Shown piece after piece: positions 12,300-26,694 of a stretch of 64,000 nucleotides of DNA; positions within the stretch are counted from its first letter, which is position 1; every line of letters begins with the position of its first letter. The stretch is from positions 976,501-1,040,500 of the forward strand of contig JAUTXW010005194.1 in the NCBI GenBank assembly GCA_030620095.1, in the 5' to 3' direction. The notes beneath the pieces were generated by a model. That model ran no database searches. It saw nothing but the letters and a program-made list of their open reading frames with translations, and was not told the origin of the DNA. Made by a program: the position numbers and the translations under genes. The DNA comes from Kuschelorhynchus macadamiae. Its lineage: Eukaryota; Arthropoda; Insecta; Coleoptera; Curculionidae.

Positions 12300-12580
12300 A
12301 AAGAAAGTCTGAAGGATATAGACCTACAAAATCGAAGATATTAACGAAAAACGATATCGGTGTTTTTCTGCAGGAAGCTGAGTTTTTTATGGCGAAAGTA
12401 GTACTTATTGTTGGGCTAGAAGGACCATGTAGAAGAGAAAAGCTGACAAACTTACTCTTGGAAAATGTAAAAGATGAAGGTACATGTTTTTGATTTATAA
12501 TGCCTAAGACTACTGATTTGTTTTTAAAATTATCCAATCCAGAACAATGTACCGGCCACCGCTTTAGAAAGTATTAAGTA
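12300..12580 (+). pseudogene. Crypton-like tyrosine recombinase relic
   Basis: From about 12370 one frame reads QEAEFFMAKVVLIVGLEGPC, then RREKLTNLLLENVKDEG. One stop (TGA at about 12490) follows, then FIMPKTTDLFLKLSNPEQCT and GHRFRK. The CRRE(K/E)L box has the form of the first catalytic Arg region of tyrosine recombinases. GHRFR fits the H-x-x-R box, with the sequence between apparently shortened by deletion. The style of the frame resembles Crypton-type recombinases of insects. The relic is short and dead. Palindromic sites follow at 12779-12866. Confidence 0.6.
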
Positions 12581-12778
12581 AACAAAAACAAAAATGCTTT
12601 CAGTATACTAGGAAATAAGGACAATGAAGCAACTAGTATCCAAAAACTGAACATATTTAAATAACTGCAATAGTTGTGAACTTAATATTTACAATAAATA
12701 CTTTGTAATGCTGTATTTTAAACAAAAATAAACGCATTTTCTTTAATTCTGCTTTAATTTTAATATTAGTAGATATCA

Positions 12779-12866
12779 TTACCGCACTAGTACGGTAATG
12801 GAATCATTACCTCACTAGTGCGGTAATATCTAACATTACATAACTAAAATCAGTGCGGTAATGGCT
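12779..12866. repeat. Cluster of ATTACCGCACTAGT palindromic sites
   Basis: A near-perfect 24-bp palindrome with half-site CATTACCGCACTAGT lies at about 12779-12802. A second inverted copy (ATTACCTCACTAGTGCGGTAAT) lies at about 12808-12829, and a half-site (CAGTGCGGTAATGG) near 12851-12865. The sites are spaced about 30-40 bp apart. They may be ends of a small inverted-repeat element or recombinase sites. Confidence 0.6.
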
Positions 12867-12869
12867 TCT

Positions 12870-13500
12870 TATATCACGATCGTAGATAAAACAATATAAA
12901 TTTATAACTGGAGAATTTGAATAGTTGTTTTTTAGGTACCTATAAATCTTGCATGAAAACGAGATATTTTTATTGTTCACTTAACAAAATTTGACTATAT
13001 TTAATCTTAAAACTCTCATTCTTCAGATTTTTCAAGACAATTGGAATCGTGTTGTATACAAGTGGAGCTTTTCACAGGACAAGCACTTATGAAACTTAGA
13101 AGTTTTATGTTTAGTTACACACATCAACGAAGAACATCGAGTATCACGATTTTACACAATCCTTTACTGGCAGACACGTCTTATTAATTTGTATTTGCAT
13201 CGTTTCATCAACGCTGCTCGACTTCCTACCCTTATTTAAGAACAGGTTGTCACGTCCTTATTTACCAAATATTCAGTCAAATGATGTTCACATGGGAAGA
13301 GGTCAAACAGGAACTGAGTATGGTCAGCATACTTTATGATTTTAACTCTTAACTAATTAAATAAAAGTAAATCAGAAAGAACAGAGTCTACATTTCTGAG
13401 GTACAGTTCTATTCAAAGAAAAGTCGTTTACCTAATTTATGTTTGTGTAAGTAGAATTTTCGGAGGTACTGTGTGTATAAATATAAAAATGCCTGGTCAA
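12870..13500. other. Unassigned intron sequence
   Basis: There is no recognisable coding or mobile-element signature. At 13515-13530 the phrase CCTAACCTAACC occurs, two and a half units of the insect telomeric repeat read on the minus strand. It lies just before the end of the Penelope element at 13540. Confidence 0.35.
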
Positions 13501-13539
13501 CTATCCATCCATCCAAACCTAACCTAACCGAGACTATTT

Positions 13540-15235
13540 ATAGGTAAATGTGGTCACACTTGGTTGCACCCGACTGCACAGTTGTCAAGTAACTATTTCT
13601 ATACTCTCCAATACATCCAATAATCTATTATTAGATGCATTTTTAATCAACTTAAGATTATTGATTCCTATTTGGTGATTGTTTTCCAAAGCATGTTGGG
13701 CAACGCTTGATTTTTCTGTTCTTCCGTATCTTAAATGTGCCACGTGTTCTTTAAAAAAAATATTTATGGAGCGTTTAGTTTGTCCAACATATTTTAGATC
13801 GCAGTCATTACAGTTAATTTCATAGATGCCACTCCTCTCCTTCAAGTCGACTTTGTCTTTAAGGTTTCCAACGAGATTTTTCAAACTGTCCTCCGTTTTG
13901 TAGGCTACTATAAAACCTACGTTTTTAAATACTTTTTCTAGACCTCTCGTATATCTGGGATCATATGGGATTACTATGAACTTATTGAGAGCCTGTGCTT
14001 AAAGAGTAGTGGCATCTTTTAACATTTTCTTATGCTTATGTCTATTTACTAATTTATGTACAAAATTATCATTATATCCATTACTTTTAGCTATATTTTT
14101 AATCGGATTCATTTCATTGGTAAAACGTTCTTTACTTAATGGAAAATTAACTAACCTGTGAGTTAAGAAACGAAATGTTGCCATTTTGTATTGACGGCAA
14201 TGAAATGATTCGGATGTTATATACCTATCAGTATTAGTAAATTTCCTATAAATATCAAATTCTAATTTATCGTTTTTCTAATAACTAAAGTGTCGAGAAA
14301 AGGTAATTGCCCATTGTTCTTCTTTTCATACGTAAAATTAATGGAAGGATATTTATTGTTTAATGTTTCTAAGAAAGTGTCCAGATTTTCTGTTTTAGTA
14401 TCAAAAATAGCACATATATAGTCTACGTATCTATACCACACCCTTGGGAAATATTTCTTTTCTTTTTCTTTTTTGAATCGAGTTTCTAATCCACCGATAA
14501 ACAAATTTGCAAGGAACGAAGCTAAACAATTGCCCATCGCAGTTCTCTCAAGTTGTTTATAATTTTTATTGTTGAACTGAAAAAAATTTTGATTCATACA
14601 TAATTTTGTGAGAAGCAAAAATTCATCAATAATATCTTTCTTCAAATTATTGATTTCAAGTAGTTCCTTTAAGCACTCTAAAGCTAGTGGTATGGATACA
14701 CTGGGAAACAATGAACTTACATCAAAAGATATTAAAATTTCACCTTCTTTTAAGTGAACATTCTTAATTTTATCTAAGAATTCTAACGAGTTAGTAACCT
14801 CAAAGTTATCGTACGAGATATTTAATTTGCTGAATTCTTATAGTAACCATTTTGAAATATTGTACGTTGGTGATTCAACGGCTGAAACAATAGGTCTCAT
14901 GGACTTCCCAGGATTATGGATTCTGGGAAGGCAATACAGTTTAGATAACTGTGGGTTACTATGTGTTAGTTCGAATTTTAGTTTATCGGGTACAAGGTTT
15001 TTACACTTTTTACTTCTGTTATCATTTTTGATAACGGGTTTTTCTCAATTAAATCGTAAGGACCAGTTTGAATCAAATTGTCTACTCTTTCAAAATAATC
15101 GGTTTTGTCTAGTATAACAACCTTATTTCCTTTGTCAGCTTTTAAGCAAAAATATTTTGTGTGCGCGTGCGATGTAAATGTCGTCCTGAGTTCTCTGCTG
15201 TAAACTGTATTTATACCAACTATTAGCAAAATTTG
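13540..15235 (-). mobile_element. Penelope-like element, nearly complete coding region, degenerate
   Basis: Read on the minus strand from 15229: a conserved N-terminal segment (KADKGNKVVILDKTDYF), then decayed RT (MRPIVSAVESPTYN region at about 14870-14900, DVSSLFPSV near 14715), then an intact frame 14711-14262. That frame has TAMGNCLASFLANLF and the active-site loop YRYVDYICAIF, followed by INFTYEKKNNGQLPFLDTL. A spacer frame (14184-13999) precedes the GIY-YIG domain (13884-13585: SGIYEINCNDC, KYVGQTKRSI). The active site is YVDY instead of YVDD. Several stops separate the frames. Confidence 0.85.
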
Positions 15236-15523
15236 TAACGCGAAACACGGTTAGGCCTACATTTAAGGATTTGAGGATCGAGTGTGGTTGTTTGCAACGT
15301 GTGAATATATTTCGCTCACATAATTTGCAGTGCTCGAAAAGTGCCGGTTACAAAAATTTTTTATAACCTAGAAAATCAATCAGCTGTTTACTGTTAATTT
15401 TTTGACAGTAGTACTTGGCACTTACTTCTGCCACTTGCTACAACTAATAGAGCTGAGAGACTATCGATTACGAAATCAACTTACATCGATCGATAAATAA
15501 TCAAGATTAACTAAAAACTGGTT

Positions 15524-16459
15524 TTGGCTTCTGTAACAATGGCGAAATGTTACAAATGTGATACGCCTTGTGTACCTAAGGAAGATAAGAACGAAACATT
15601 TGGTTGTGCTTGCGATGTGTGCCAACGTACAGTGTGCAAAAATTGTTCTGGTATTAAATCATCTGAGGTTAGAGTAATGCCGTTGGTTGGAAGAACCCTT
15701 TTATTTTTTTGTTCGGATTGTGTTGATACTATACGCTCCATCCCTAAGGTCTGCTGAACTTGAGGCTTCGATAACGTTGATTAAATCCTCCCTTGACTCA
15801 AATACTGTTCCCAATTTGAATAGAATCAAACAAGATGAAAGTGAAGCAAACATCATGACTGTGATGAAATATGAACTAAAAAAGCAATCTGATAATATAT
15901 CTCAAAACTAGAGTCTGTTGCTGTTGCAATTAAAGAAACTAATATAGAATTAGTGCAGTTTCTGACAGACAAAAATAAAGATAAAGACATAGAATTGGAA
16001 TCACAAAGTGGTACTCAGATTCAATCCTCTCTACAAAATAACCGACAGAATAGTTCTAAGTCTGATGATTCAACAAAACTAAGGAACACAATGAATGTCA
16101 AATCTGTAGTAAGAGGGACCAATAGCGGGGTTACCAATCTTTCAGCTGCTGAGGAATGTAACTGGTATTATATTAATAATCTGAAACGTGATACTACAGA
16201 GGAAATTATTAGTCAACACTTGAAAACTAATGACATTGAAGTAATATCATGTGAAAAGTTACCATCAAAAAACAATCATAACACTTCCTTCAAAATTGCT
16301 GTTAAACCAAAAGACAATATGGCTATCTGTGACAGCAATCTGTGGCCAACTGGAATCACTATCAAGCCATCTCTACCGTACCAGACAAACACATACAACC
16401 ATCGCCATCAACAAATTTTTACAACCCAAGAAACCAACACAAAAACCGGTCTTAAATAA
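15524..16459 (+). pseudogene. LINE ORF1 with Cys-rich PHD-like finger
   Basis: The first frame (15524-15757) has a cysteine ladder: CYKCDTPCVP, CACDVCQRTVCKNCSGI and FFCSDCVDTI, resembling the PHD/zinc finger of ORF1 proteins in some jockey-clade LINEs. The frame shifts at about 15750. The downstream part (15953-16459) contains NWYYINNLKRDTTEEIISQH and IEVISCEKLPSK, an RNA-binding-type fold seen in such ORF1 proteins. ORF1 proteins coat the LINE RNA. At least one frameshift and one stop (TAG at about 15910) break it. Confidence 0.7.
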
Positions 16460-19052
16460 ATTAAATATCTACTACCAGAATGTAAGAGGGATCAGAACAA
16501 AACTGGGAGATCTGACTGCATCATTGGCACTAGATGGGGATTATGATGTTGTTATGTTTACAGAAACGTGGCTACATGAAAATATACGAACTGAAGAATT
16601 AGGCTTTGATAATTTTTTTGTATTTAGATGTGATCGATCAGCCGATAATAGTACCTGTGAGCGAGGTGGCGGTGTATTGACAGCCATACGAAGATCAATT
16701 CCTGCTAGGATGGTAAAAACTAAAATAAATAGTATTGAGCACGTTTTTGTCTTAATCTCAACAAACGTAAGTAGATTGTTGATTGGAAATGTATATATTC
16801 CTCCTCAGTCCTCTGTTGATGAGTATGATTCATTCTGTAGATCCATAGAACAAGTTTTAATAGACACCAATTGTGAAAGAATTTTAATCGGTGGTGATTT
16901 TGACTTACCTGGTGTTAATTGGTTAAATGATGTAAATGGTGTTATGACAAGCAATGCAGTTTCTATCCAGGCAACTACAGTTAGGGATTATTTTGCCTTC
17001 CTGAATCTATTTCAAAAAAATAACATCCGTAATGCTCATGGTACCCTCTTAGATCTGATCTTCACTAGTGACTGTGATTTAGAAGTAAAAATCTGTGATA
17101 GTCCTATGTTACCTTGTGATTTATACCACCCAGCCATATCTTTTAATTTACCAAATGTTAAAACAAATGCTGGGTATATGCCATATAATTATGAATATTA
17201 TAATTTCAACCTATGTAATTACATTGAATTGAATTATTTTCTTGGTAGTGCTGATTGGAATGAAATACTTGATACTGATGATATAAATGTTGCTGTAAAT
17301 AATTTTTATAACATGGTTTTTAGTGGTATTGATATGTATGTGCCTAAACTCAAGTCAAAGAATAAAAAGTTTCCTTCTTGGTACAGCGAAGAGTTGAAAA
17401 ATTCTATCATAAATAAAAAAATATTACATAAAACTTGGAAAGAGACTCATTCTTACTCAGACTATGAAGAGTTTAAAAATATGAGGGCAAAGACCAAAAC
17501 TCTTTATGATCTAAGTTATAAAGATCATATAAATAATGTACAGGAAAATATTAAAATTGACAGTAAAGTGTTTTGGAAATATGTGCATCAAAAAAACAGA
17601 AATTTTGATCTTCCCAACTGTATGAGTTTTAAGGGTATCTCATCGAATAAACCTCATGATATTACAAAAATTTTTCTGAGCACTTTGGGTCTGTTTTCAA
17701 GGAGTATAGTGGTAAAGTACCACCCTTTAATTATAATTATGGAAAAAATGTTGATATAAATAATTGTGACATTGATCTGATGGACGTTTTTAATTGTATT
17801 ACGAAGTTAAATCTGGGACCAGGTCCTGATGACTTACCTGTCTTGTTCTTTAAAAATTGTAAATATATACTTTCAGTAGTCCTGTGTAAAATTTTTCAAC
17901 TCTCACTAAAATTGGGCACGTTCCCAGAGTTCTGGAAACTATCATTTATTACTCCTGTTTTTAAGTCTGGAGACAGATGTGAAATAGTGAATTACCGTCC
18001 GATTTCAAAAATGTGTATAACCGCAAAGATCTTTGAAGATATAATTGCCACTAAACTGTCTCCAACACTGAACGGTTTGATATCGTCCTTACAGCATGGT
18101 TTCTCTGAGGGACGCTCTACATTGACAAACCTTTTGATATACAATGAGTTTCTGTCAGATGCCTTGGAGGGTAGGCATCAGGTTGACGTCATTTATACTG
18201 ACTTTTCCAAGGCGTTTGACAGAATACCTCATAAAATTGTCATTCGCAAGATCGAGAGTCTCGGTATCTATGGAACTTTGCTGCGATGGATGACTGACTA
18301 TCTAACTAACAGAAAACAATTTGTTAGAATAAAAAACTTTATTTCTACAGAAATCGAAGTTAAATCGGGTGTCCCACAGGGTGCACACTTGGCACCAATT
18401 TTGTTTAATCTCTTTCTTGAAGATATTGTGGAGTCCATACAATTTAGTGGTGGTTTGCTTTTCGCTGATGATTTAAAGCTCTTTAGAATGATTGATAGCC
18501 CGAATGACTGCAGGATGCTCCAATCTGATCTAAATTCCCTTATTTTCTGGTGTAAAACAAATGGAATGGAATTGAATGTCAGTAAGTGCAAAGTATTGTC
18601 AGTATCCAAGAAAAAGAGTAACATAGAATTTGATTATGCTATTAATAACGAATATCTGGAAAAGGTTGATAAAATTAGGGATCTTGGGGGTCATCTTTGA
18701 CAGTGAACTTAGATTTGATTACCATATAAACAATATTGTTAACAGATCATTTAAAACTCTAGGATTTGTATCCCGCACATTAAGAGACTTTAGTGATATA
18801 AATTGTTTTAAGACACTATATTGCGCATTTGTTAGGTCAACATTGGAATATGTCAGTCCAGTATGGTCACCTCATTATAATATCTATATTGATGCACTAG
18901 AGAGGGTACAAAGACGATTCTTACGATTCTTAAGAATCATTGCATTCAAGCTTCATATCCTGTTTGAGCAGATCAATTATCTTGACCTACAAAATCTGCT
19001 AAATTTAATTGTCTGTGTACTATATACAAGATTATTAACAACCATATAAAGA
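16440..19052 (+). pseudogene. LINE ORF2: endonuclease and reverse transcriptase, frameshifted
   Basis: The apurinic-type endonuclease begins with LNIYYQNVRGIRTKLGD, FTETWLHENI and RGGGVLTAIRR. Its later motifs are altered: GGDFDLPGVNW (usually GDFNLP) and LYHPAISFN (usually a DH motif). After a frameshift near 17690, RT follows (17780-18700). It contains GPGPDDLPVLFFKNC, FKSGDRCEIVNYRPISK, HGFSEGRSTLTNLL and VIYTDFSKAFDRIP. SGVPQGAHLAPILF and the active site FADDLKLF are also present. A second frameshift at about 18690 precedes the C-terminal region (18711-19049: LRFDYHINNIVNRS, LEYVSPVWSP). It could not make a full protein. Confidence 0.85.
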
Positions 19053-19440
19053 GCCCCGAATTATTAGAGAAAATTCAATTTCATGTTCCACAAAGATCTA
19101 CAAGGGATAACACATTATTTTCTATACCTTTCCATCGCACGAACTATGGTATGCATAGTGCATTAACAAGATGTTGCAGACTTGCTAACATAAACTGCAA
19201 AGAAATTGATTTGTTCAATGTTTCAATTAATTCCTTTAAAAATATTATAAGGAGGTTGGACATACTAAATTATTAGTTAGTTAATTATTAATAGTTTTTC
19301 TATAGCAAAAAAAAATAAAAATATGTTTATTGATTGTTGATATGTGGATGTTTATGTTTTTATTGTCAAATTCTATTATTGTTGATATGTGTTGTTATAA
19401 ATGGGAAACCGTTAATAAACATTTCATTTCATTTCATTTA

Positions 19441-19910
19441 AATAAAAACATTCTTTTTTCTTCAGTCCCTGGATAACTTCAGTATTTTCACGAGAAACAT
19501 ATTTTGACTTGTTGTTAACAACGTTTTTTGAGATTTGATTTCTGCAAGCCTCTCTAATGAATCCCTTAGTTGACTCTGGCACGTATTGAATGGAACTTTC
19601 GATATTCGCTATAATAGTTGGTAAACTATTTTTTACTGGAGGCTCTACAAAATTCAAACCTTTGTTCAAAAGGGCGATTTCTCTATTATCAAAGGACTGA
19701 GAAGAAAGGTTTTCTACAATGTTTTCGACTTCCGAAGAAATCTGTTTTTGTGGTTTCAACTTTCTCAGTTTGTTTTTAAGTGAATACATTTTCTTCAAAA
19801 ATCTGGCATCGATAACCACGAACATTTTTCTTTGGAAATCTAACCATTGTTCAAATTCTAAATTACTAAGCTTATAAGTGAGTTTTTTGAGTTTGAATTT
19901 ATAAGGCTAA
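19441..19910 (-). other. Open frame of unknown nature
   Basis: A 133-codon minus-strand frame (19825-19424) has a Lys/Leu-rich N-terminal part (LKKMYSLKNKLRKLKPQKQI), then ALLNKGLNFVEPP and SLPTIIANIESSIQYVP. The phrase LLNKGLNF resembles a segment upstream of the RT in Penelope-like elements, and PLE terminal sequence follows at 19913. It is therefore probably a PLE N-terminal region. Confidence 0.45.
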
Positions 19911-19912
19911 AT

Positions 19913-20090
19913 TAAGAAATCATGGTTCTTGGGATTAGACCGTGTCAAAATGGAATCACTTTCCGACGTTTCGCCTTCGATTGCACGAGGCATCTTCAGG
20001 GATCTTCAATTCACGAGATCGGAGCATTCAGTGACAGTCGACACGGTCTAGTCCCAAGAACCATGATTTCTTAATTGACCACAGCCGTGA
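19913..20090. repeat. Penelope terminal repeat, inverted pair
   Basis: Positions 19913-20010 repeat the end of the Penelope element at 1362-1460 almost exactly (AATTAAGAAATCATGG, then TCACTTTCCGACGTTTCGCC). A short inverted copy of its outer part lies at 20038-20085. On the minus strand the core reads CTGAAGA, a short pairable stem, then GAAAC and GTC. Confidence 0.75.
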
Positions 20091-20109
20091 AAGCTTTCGT
20101 TTTATAAGG

Positions 20110-20705
20110 CTAAATCTTATTTCTTGAACTATGTATACTTTCAGCCACAATTTTGGAACAGGATCGTGTTCAAGGATGAAAAGACTTTTTAATATCACTA
20201 TAATGGCCAAATTCGCGTATACCGGCCAGACAACAGCAGATTTCAAGAAAAATATTCGAGCCGTATCACTTTCAAAACTGGACGATTTCCAGTTAATGTA
20301 TGGAATTGGATGAGTGGATTAGGCGTATGTTAACGCATAGAAGGCAGATTTAATGCAGAATATTATGAATACATCTTGGAACACATAGTGTTTCCATCAG
20401 TCGTCCATTTATATCTAAATAACTCATTTATTTACCAACATGATATTTGCCCTGTTCATGCTGCCAATAATATAAAACAGCGGTTTCAGAATAATAATGG
20501 CCTTCTTACAGTCCGGATATGAATCCGATAGAGAACATTTAGGGATTGATAGTGAAAAAAATATATAGACATAATTTAGGTCTCAAATTTCTGATGTTTC
20601 TGTGGGAAACAATCCATCAGTGCTGGGAGGAACTAGATCCCAATATTGTGGTAAATATAATAAACTCAATGCCCAACAGATTGAATCAAGTAACACTTAC
20701 TTGAC
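20110..20705 (+). pseudogene. Tc1-like transposase relic
   Basis: The plus strand carries decayed DDE transposase in changing frames. Near 20150 it reads NRIVFKDEKTF, where SDE would be expected. It continues with IRVYRPDNSRFQEKYSSRI, NVWNWMSGLGVC and YYEYILEHIVFPSVV, then IYQHDICPVHAANNI, which resembles the second Asp motif. Shortly after come DMNPIEN and FLWETIHQCWEELDPNIVVN with INSMPNRLNQV. The last segments match the usual end of Tc1-family transposases. No inverted repeats were found, and the AGO2 exon lies just 165 bp beyond. Confidence 0.7.
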
Positions 20706-20871
20706 TTTTAATACCTGAAATTGTATCCCTTATACATAAAAAACATGGGAATTTAACAATTAAAATTTCTTTCCCCAGAATAACCCATATAATTCCCAAA
20801 ATATAATTCCTTTCAAAACGAAGATTTACTTGCGGAATCGGAATATCTTTTAACACATTATCAGCACTTAC

Positions 20872-21145
20872 CTCTTTGGAAAGAACTGTCGTCTAAATGA
20901 CTCAACTACGGGCCTCATAAATTTTCTGGGAACATTCGGAACAATATCGACGTCATAGTGATAGGCCACTGTTATGTTGCCTAAATTGAGGTCCAGATGA
21001 TTTGTTTCGACAGGAATTTTTCTACCTCTCGTTCCTGGCTTTCTGAAGTTTTTAGAAACAAGAGCAGCGTCCCCTGCACTTAGCTGTAGTTTGGACATAT
21101 CAGAAGATATACTTGATACTGAGGAGCCAGACGGAGACGGTTGGC
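20872..21145 (-). CDS. AGO2: Argonaute-2, exon encoding linker and start of N domain
   Basis: This 274-nt exon on the minus strand has an ATTAG acceptor and a GTAAGT donor. About 90 codons run from a Ser-rich linker (PSPSGSSVSS, then DMSKLQLS) into the Argonaute N-domain signature. The signature includes KPGTRGRKI, then TNHLDLNL, then AYHYDVDIVP with PRKFMRPVVESFRRQFFPK. This order is diagnostic of eukaryotic Argonautes, where the TNH and YHYDV strands open the N domain. The Ser/Gln-rich lead-in favours AGO2 over AGO1. The exon ends in phase 2 and joins cleanly to 763-1076. The protein would act in the cytoplasm as the RISC slicer that loads small interfering RNAs. Confidence 0.92.
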
Positions 21146-21316
21146 CTAATAAGTAAAACACAATATTTTAAGAAGTAAATGAAAACAAAAGTTTTACTTT
21201 GTTAAACTGTCAGTTATTTTATTTTTGCACCAGGCATGACTGCAGTTTCCTACTATTAGTACAATTTCTAACGCAATGAAGATATTTACAATCAGTTAGG
21301 TATGTATAAAACTATA

Positions 21317-22918
21317 CAGGGTCACTCACAAGTTGTACAACTGTCTACAACAATCTTTGATTTTTTCAATACAACGCCTTATTTTTTTCTGCTGATTTGA
21401 ATTCTCTATGAAATTCTAGACATTTTTGGGATAACATAACCTATACCGACAATCAACAGTTATCGAAATATGTTTATCTAAATAAAACATAAAACACATA
21501 TCAGGAAATTAAATAAGAAAACTACTTTATTAAATTTTGAAAATGTCCACCATTTACAGCTCTACAATGTCCTAGACGATGGAAAAACTCTTGTTGCACA
21601 TTAGTAACTGTATCACATTGAATATTTCTTATAATAGTTCGAATACGATCCTCAAGAATTTCAATAGTATGTGGCTTATTTTTATACACTTCGTTTTTCA
21701 CATACCCCCAAAGAAAAAAGTCTAACGGGCTTAAGTCCGGCGATCTTGCCGGCCACTCTATTGTCCCACGTCGCCCAATCCATCGTCTCGGAAAGATTTC
21801 CTTTAAGTATCTCCTGATATCAGCTGCAAAATGGGGTGGTGCCCCATCCTGTTGATACCATAACAGTTCACTGGGAAGATCCGGATCGTTTACATTAGGA
21901 TGTAGGGTAGCTAATGCTGGTATAAGATTCTTTTCCAAAAATTGAAGATACATTTGCCCCGTTAGTGAGGAATCAAAGAAATATGAACCTATAACTTTAT
22001 TGCCTACAATACCTGCCCATACATTAACACTTTGACGATACTGTGTATGACTTTCCCTGTACCAGTTAGGATTTTCTTGTACCCAGTGTCTAAAATTTTG
22101 TTTATTTACTTCTCCATTGAGACAAAATATTGCCTCATCTGTGAAACAAATTCTTTTGACAAATAATGGATCATGATTACACATGTTGGTCATAATTTCG
22201 CAAAACTCGTTTTTGCGATCTGAATCATCATTTATTAATTCTTGAATGAATTTCACTTTATAGGGATAAAAATTTTCTTTTTTCAAAAATTTGGAAACTG
22301 TTGTTTGATGTATATCATTATCATAGGCTGCGTCAGTAGTTGAGGAATGTGGATTATCTTGAAAAGTTAAGAGAACGTCTAGTTTCTTTTCATCTGAGAT
22401 CTTACGGCGACCTTTTCCAAAGCGGTCCGTAACACTACCAGTATCCGTCCATTTCCTTTCTATTTTGCTCACTGCAGACTGAGTAATAGGTTGCCTATGA
22501 GCATATCTGTTGTTAAACAGCTGACAAACTTCTTTTTGTGTCCTAGTCTTATCACCAGTACCAAGCATTATTAGAATTTCAATTCTTTCTTTCTCTGTTA
22601 AACGCATAGTCAATATTTGAAATCAAAATAGCAGATCATAAATAAATTATATGACTTGTCAACACAGTGACAGTGACAAAGTCATTTTTCTTTGGGATTA
22701 CGCGACAGACATAGGTAGGGTATACAAATGTCCGATGGGTTATTAAATACACAGGTTTTATTTAGATAAGAATATTTCGATAACTGTTGATATTCATTAT
22801 AGGTTATGTTATACCAAAAATGTCTAGAATTTCATAGAGAATTCAAATCAGCAGAAAAAAATAAGACGTATTGAAAAAATCAAAGATGACAGTTGTACAA
22901 CTTTTATGAGTTACCCTG
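21317..22918 (-). mobile_element. Mariner-like element MLE-3, complete, intact transposase
   Basis: The element is about 1.6 kb. The ends are CAGGGTCACTCACAAG on the left and its inverted match with CAGGGTAACTCATAAA on the right, and the arms of about 180 bp are nearly identical. TA flanks both sides (21315-21316, 22919-22920), inside the sequence ACTATAG. The single gene runs right to left and is open from start to stop, so this copy is structurally able to be autonomous. It is compact compared with the other MLEs here. It lies about 170 bp upstream (in gene direction) of the exon at 20872-21145. Confidence 0.93.
21522..22613 (-). CDS. Mariner-like transposase, intact, 363 aa, DD41D spacing
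   Basis: This is the cut-and-paste transposase of MLE-3. Residues 1-120 form two helix-turn-helix-type DNA-binding regions (RIEILIMLGTGDKTRTQKEV and the QTTVSKFLKKENFYPYK segment). The catalytic domain has Asp159 (FTDEAIF), Asp256 (QQDGAPPH) and Asp298 (SPDLSPLDFFLWG). There are 41 residues between the second and third Asp, where classic mariner has 34. The C terminus reads GGHFQNLIK like its relatives in this window. There is no stop, frameshift or missing catalytic residue. The start chosen is the first ATG; a second Met lies two residues later. Confidence 0.93.
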   Translation of the reverse strand: MTMRLTEKERIEILIMLGTGDKTRTQKEVCQLFNNRYAHRQPITQSAVSKIERKWTDTGSVTDRFGKGRRKISDEKKLDVLLTFQDNPHSSTTDAAYDNDIHQTTVSKFLKKENFYPYKVKFIQELINDDSDRKNEFCEIMTNMCNHDPLFVKRICFTDEAIFCLNGEVNKQNFRHWVQENPNWYRESHTQYRQSVNVWAGIVGNKVIGSYFFDSSLTGQMYLQFLEKNLIPALATLHPNVNDPDLPSELLWYQQDGAPPHFAADIRRYLKEIFPRRWIGRRGTIEWPARSPDLSPLDFFLWGYVKNEVYKNKPHTIEILEDRIRTIIRNIQCDTVTNVQQEFFHRLGHCRAVNGGHFQNLIK

Positions 22919-23040
22919 TATAGTTTAAAATAATTTCTAAATATGCGTAAAAATAAATTTAAATCGACGGGTTCGAGAGTTTTTCTATTACCTTTTTAAT
23001 TTCCAAGATAATGAATTTATTCCTTAATTTATCATAACCC

Positions 23041-26570
<3,530 letters not shown>

Positions 26571-26694
26571 ACCGTTCTGAACCATATGGGTGATTAGGCA
26601 TTACCGAATTCTGCCGACCCTTTGGTGCATACAGCAATGTTGTCAGATTTTCAGTTTTTCGGTAAACTAACCTAACTTTTTTTTTCAAATCAAA

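Larger units (their letters stand above)
15240..19440 (+). mobile_element. Nearly full-length jockey-type LINE
   Basis: A 5' leader of about 280 bp is followed by ORF1 at 15524, ORF2 at about 16440, and a 3' end with CATTT repeats at 19422-19440, fitting target-primed insertion. ORF1 and ORF2 carry a few frameshifts, but the organisation is complete, so this is a fairly young inactive copy. It lies directly beside the Penelope element on its left. Confidence 0.85.

Noticed and set aside
12779..12866. CRISPR-like or satellite array
   Set aside because: There are only two full palindromes and a half-site with no regular spacers, and the context is an insect genome.
19441..19910. Possible host exon at 19424-19825
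   Set aside because: It does not fit the phase of the AGO2 junctions. It lies beside Penelope terminal sequence and resembles a retroelement N-terminal region.
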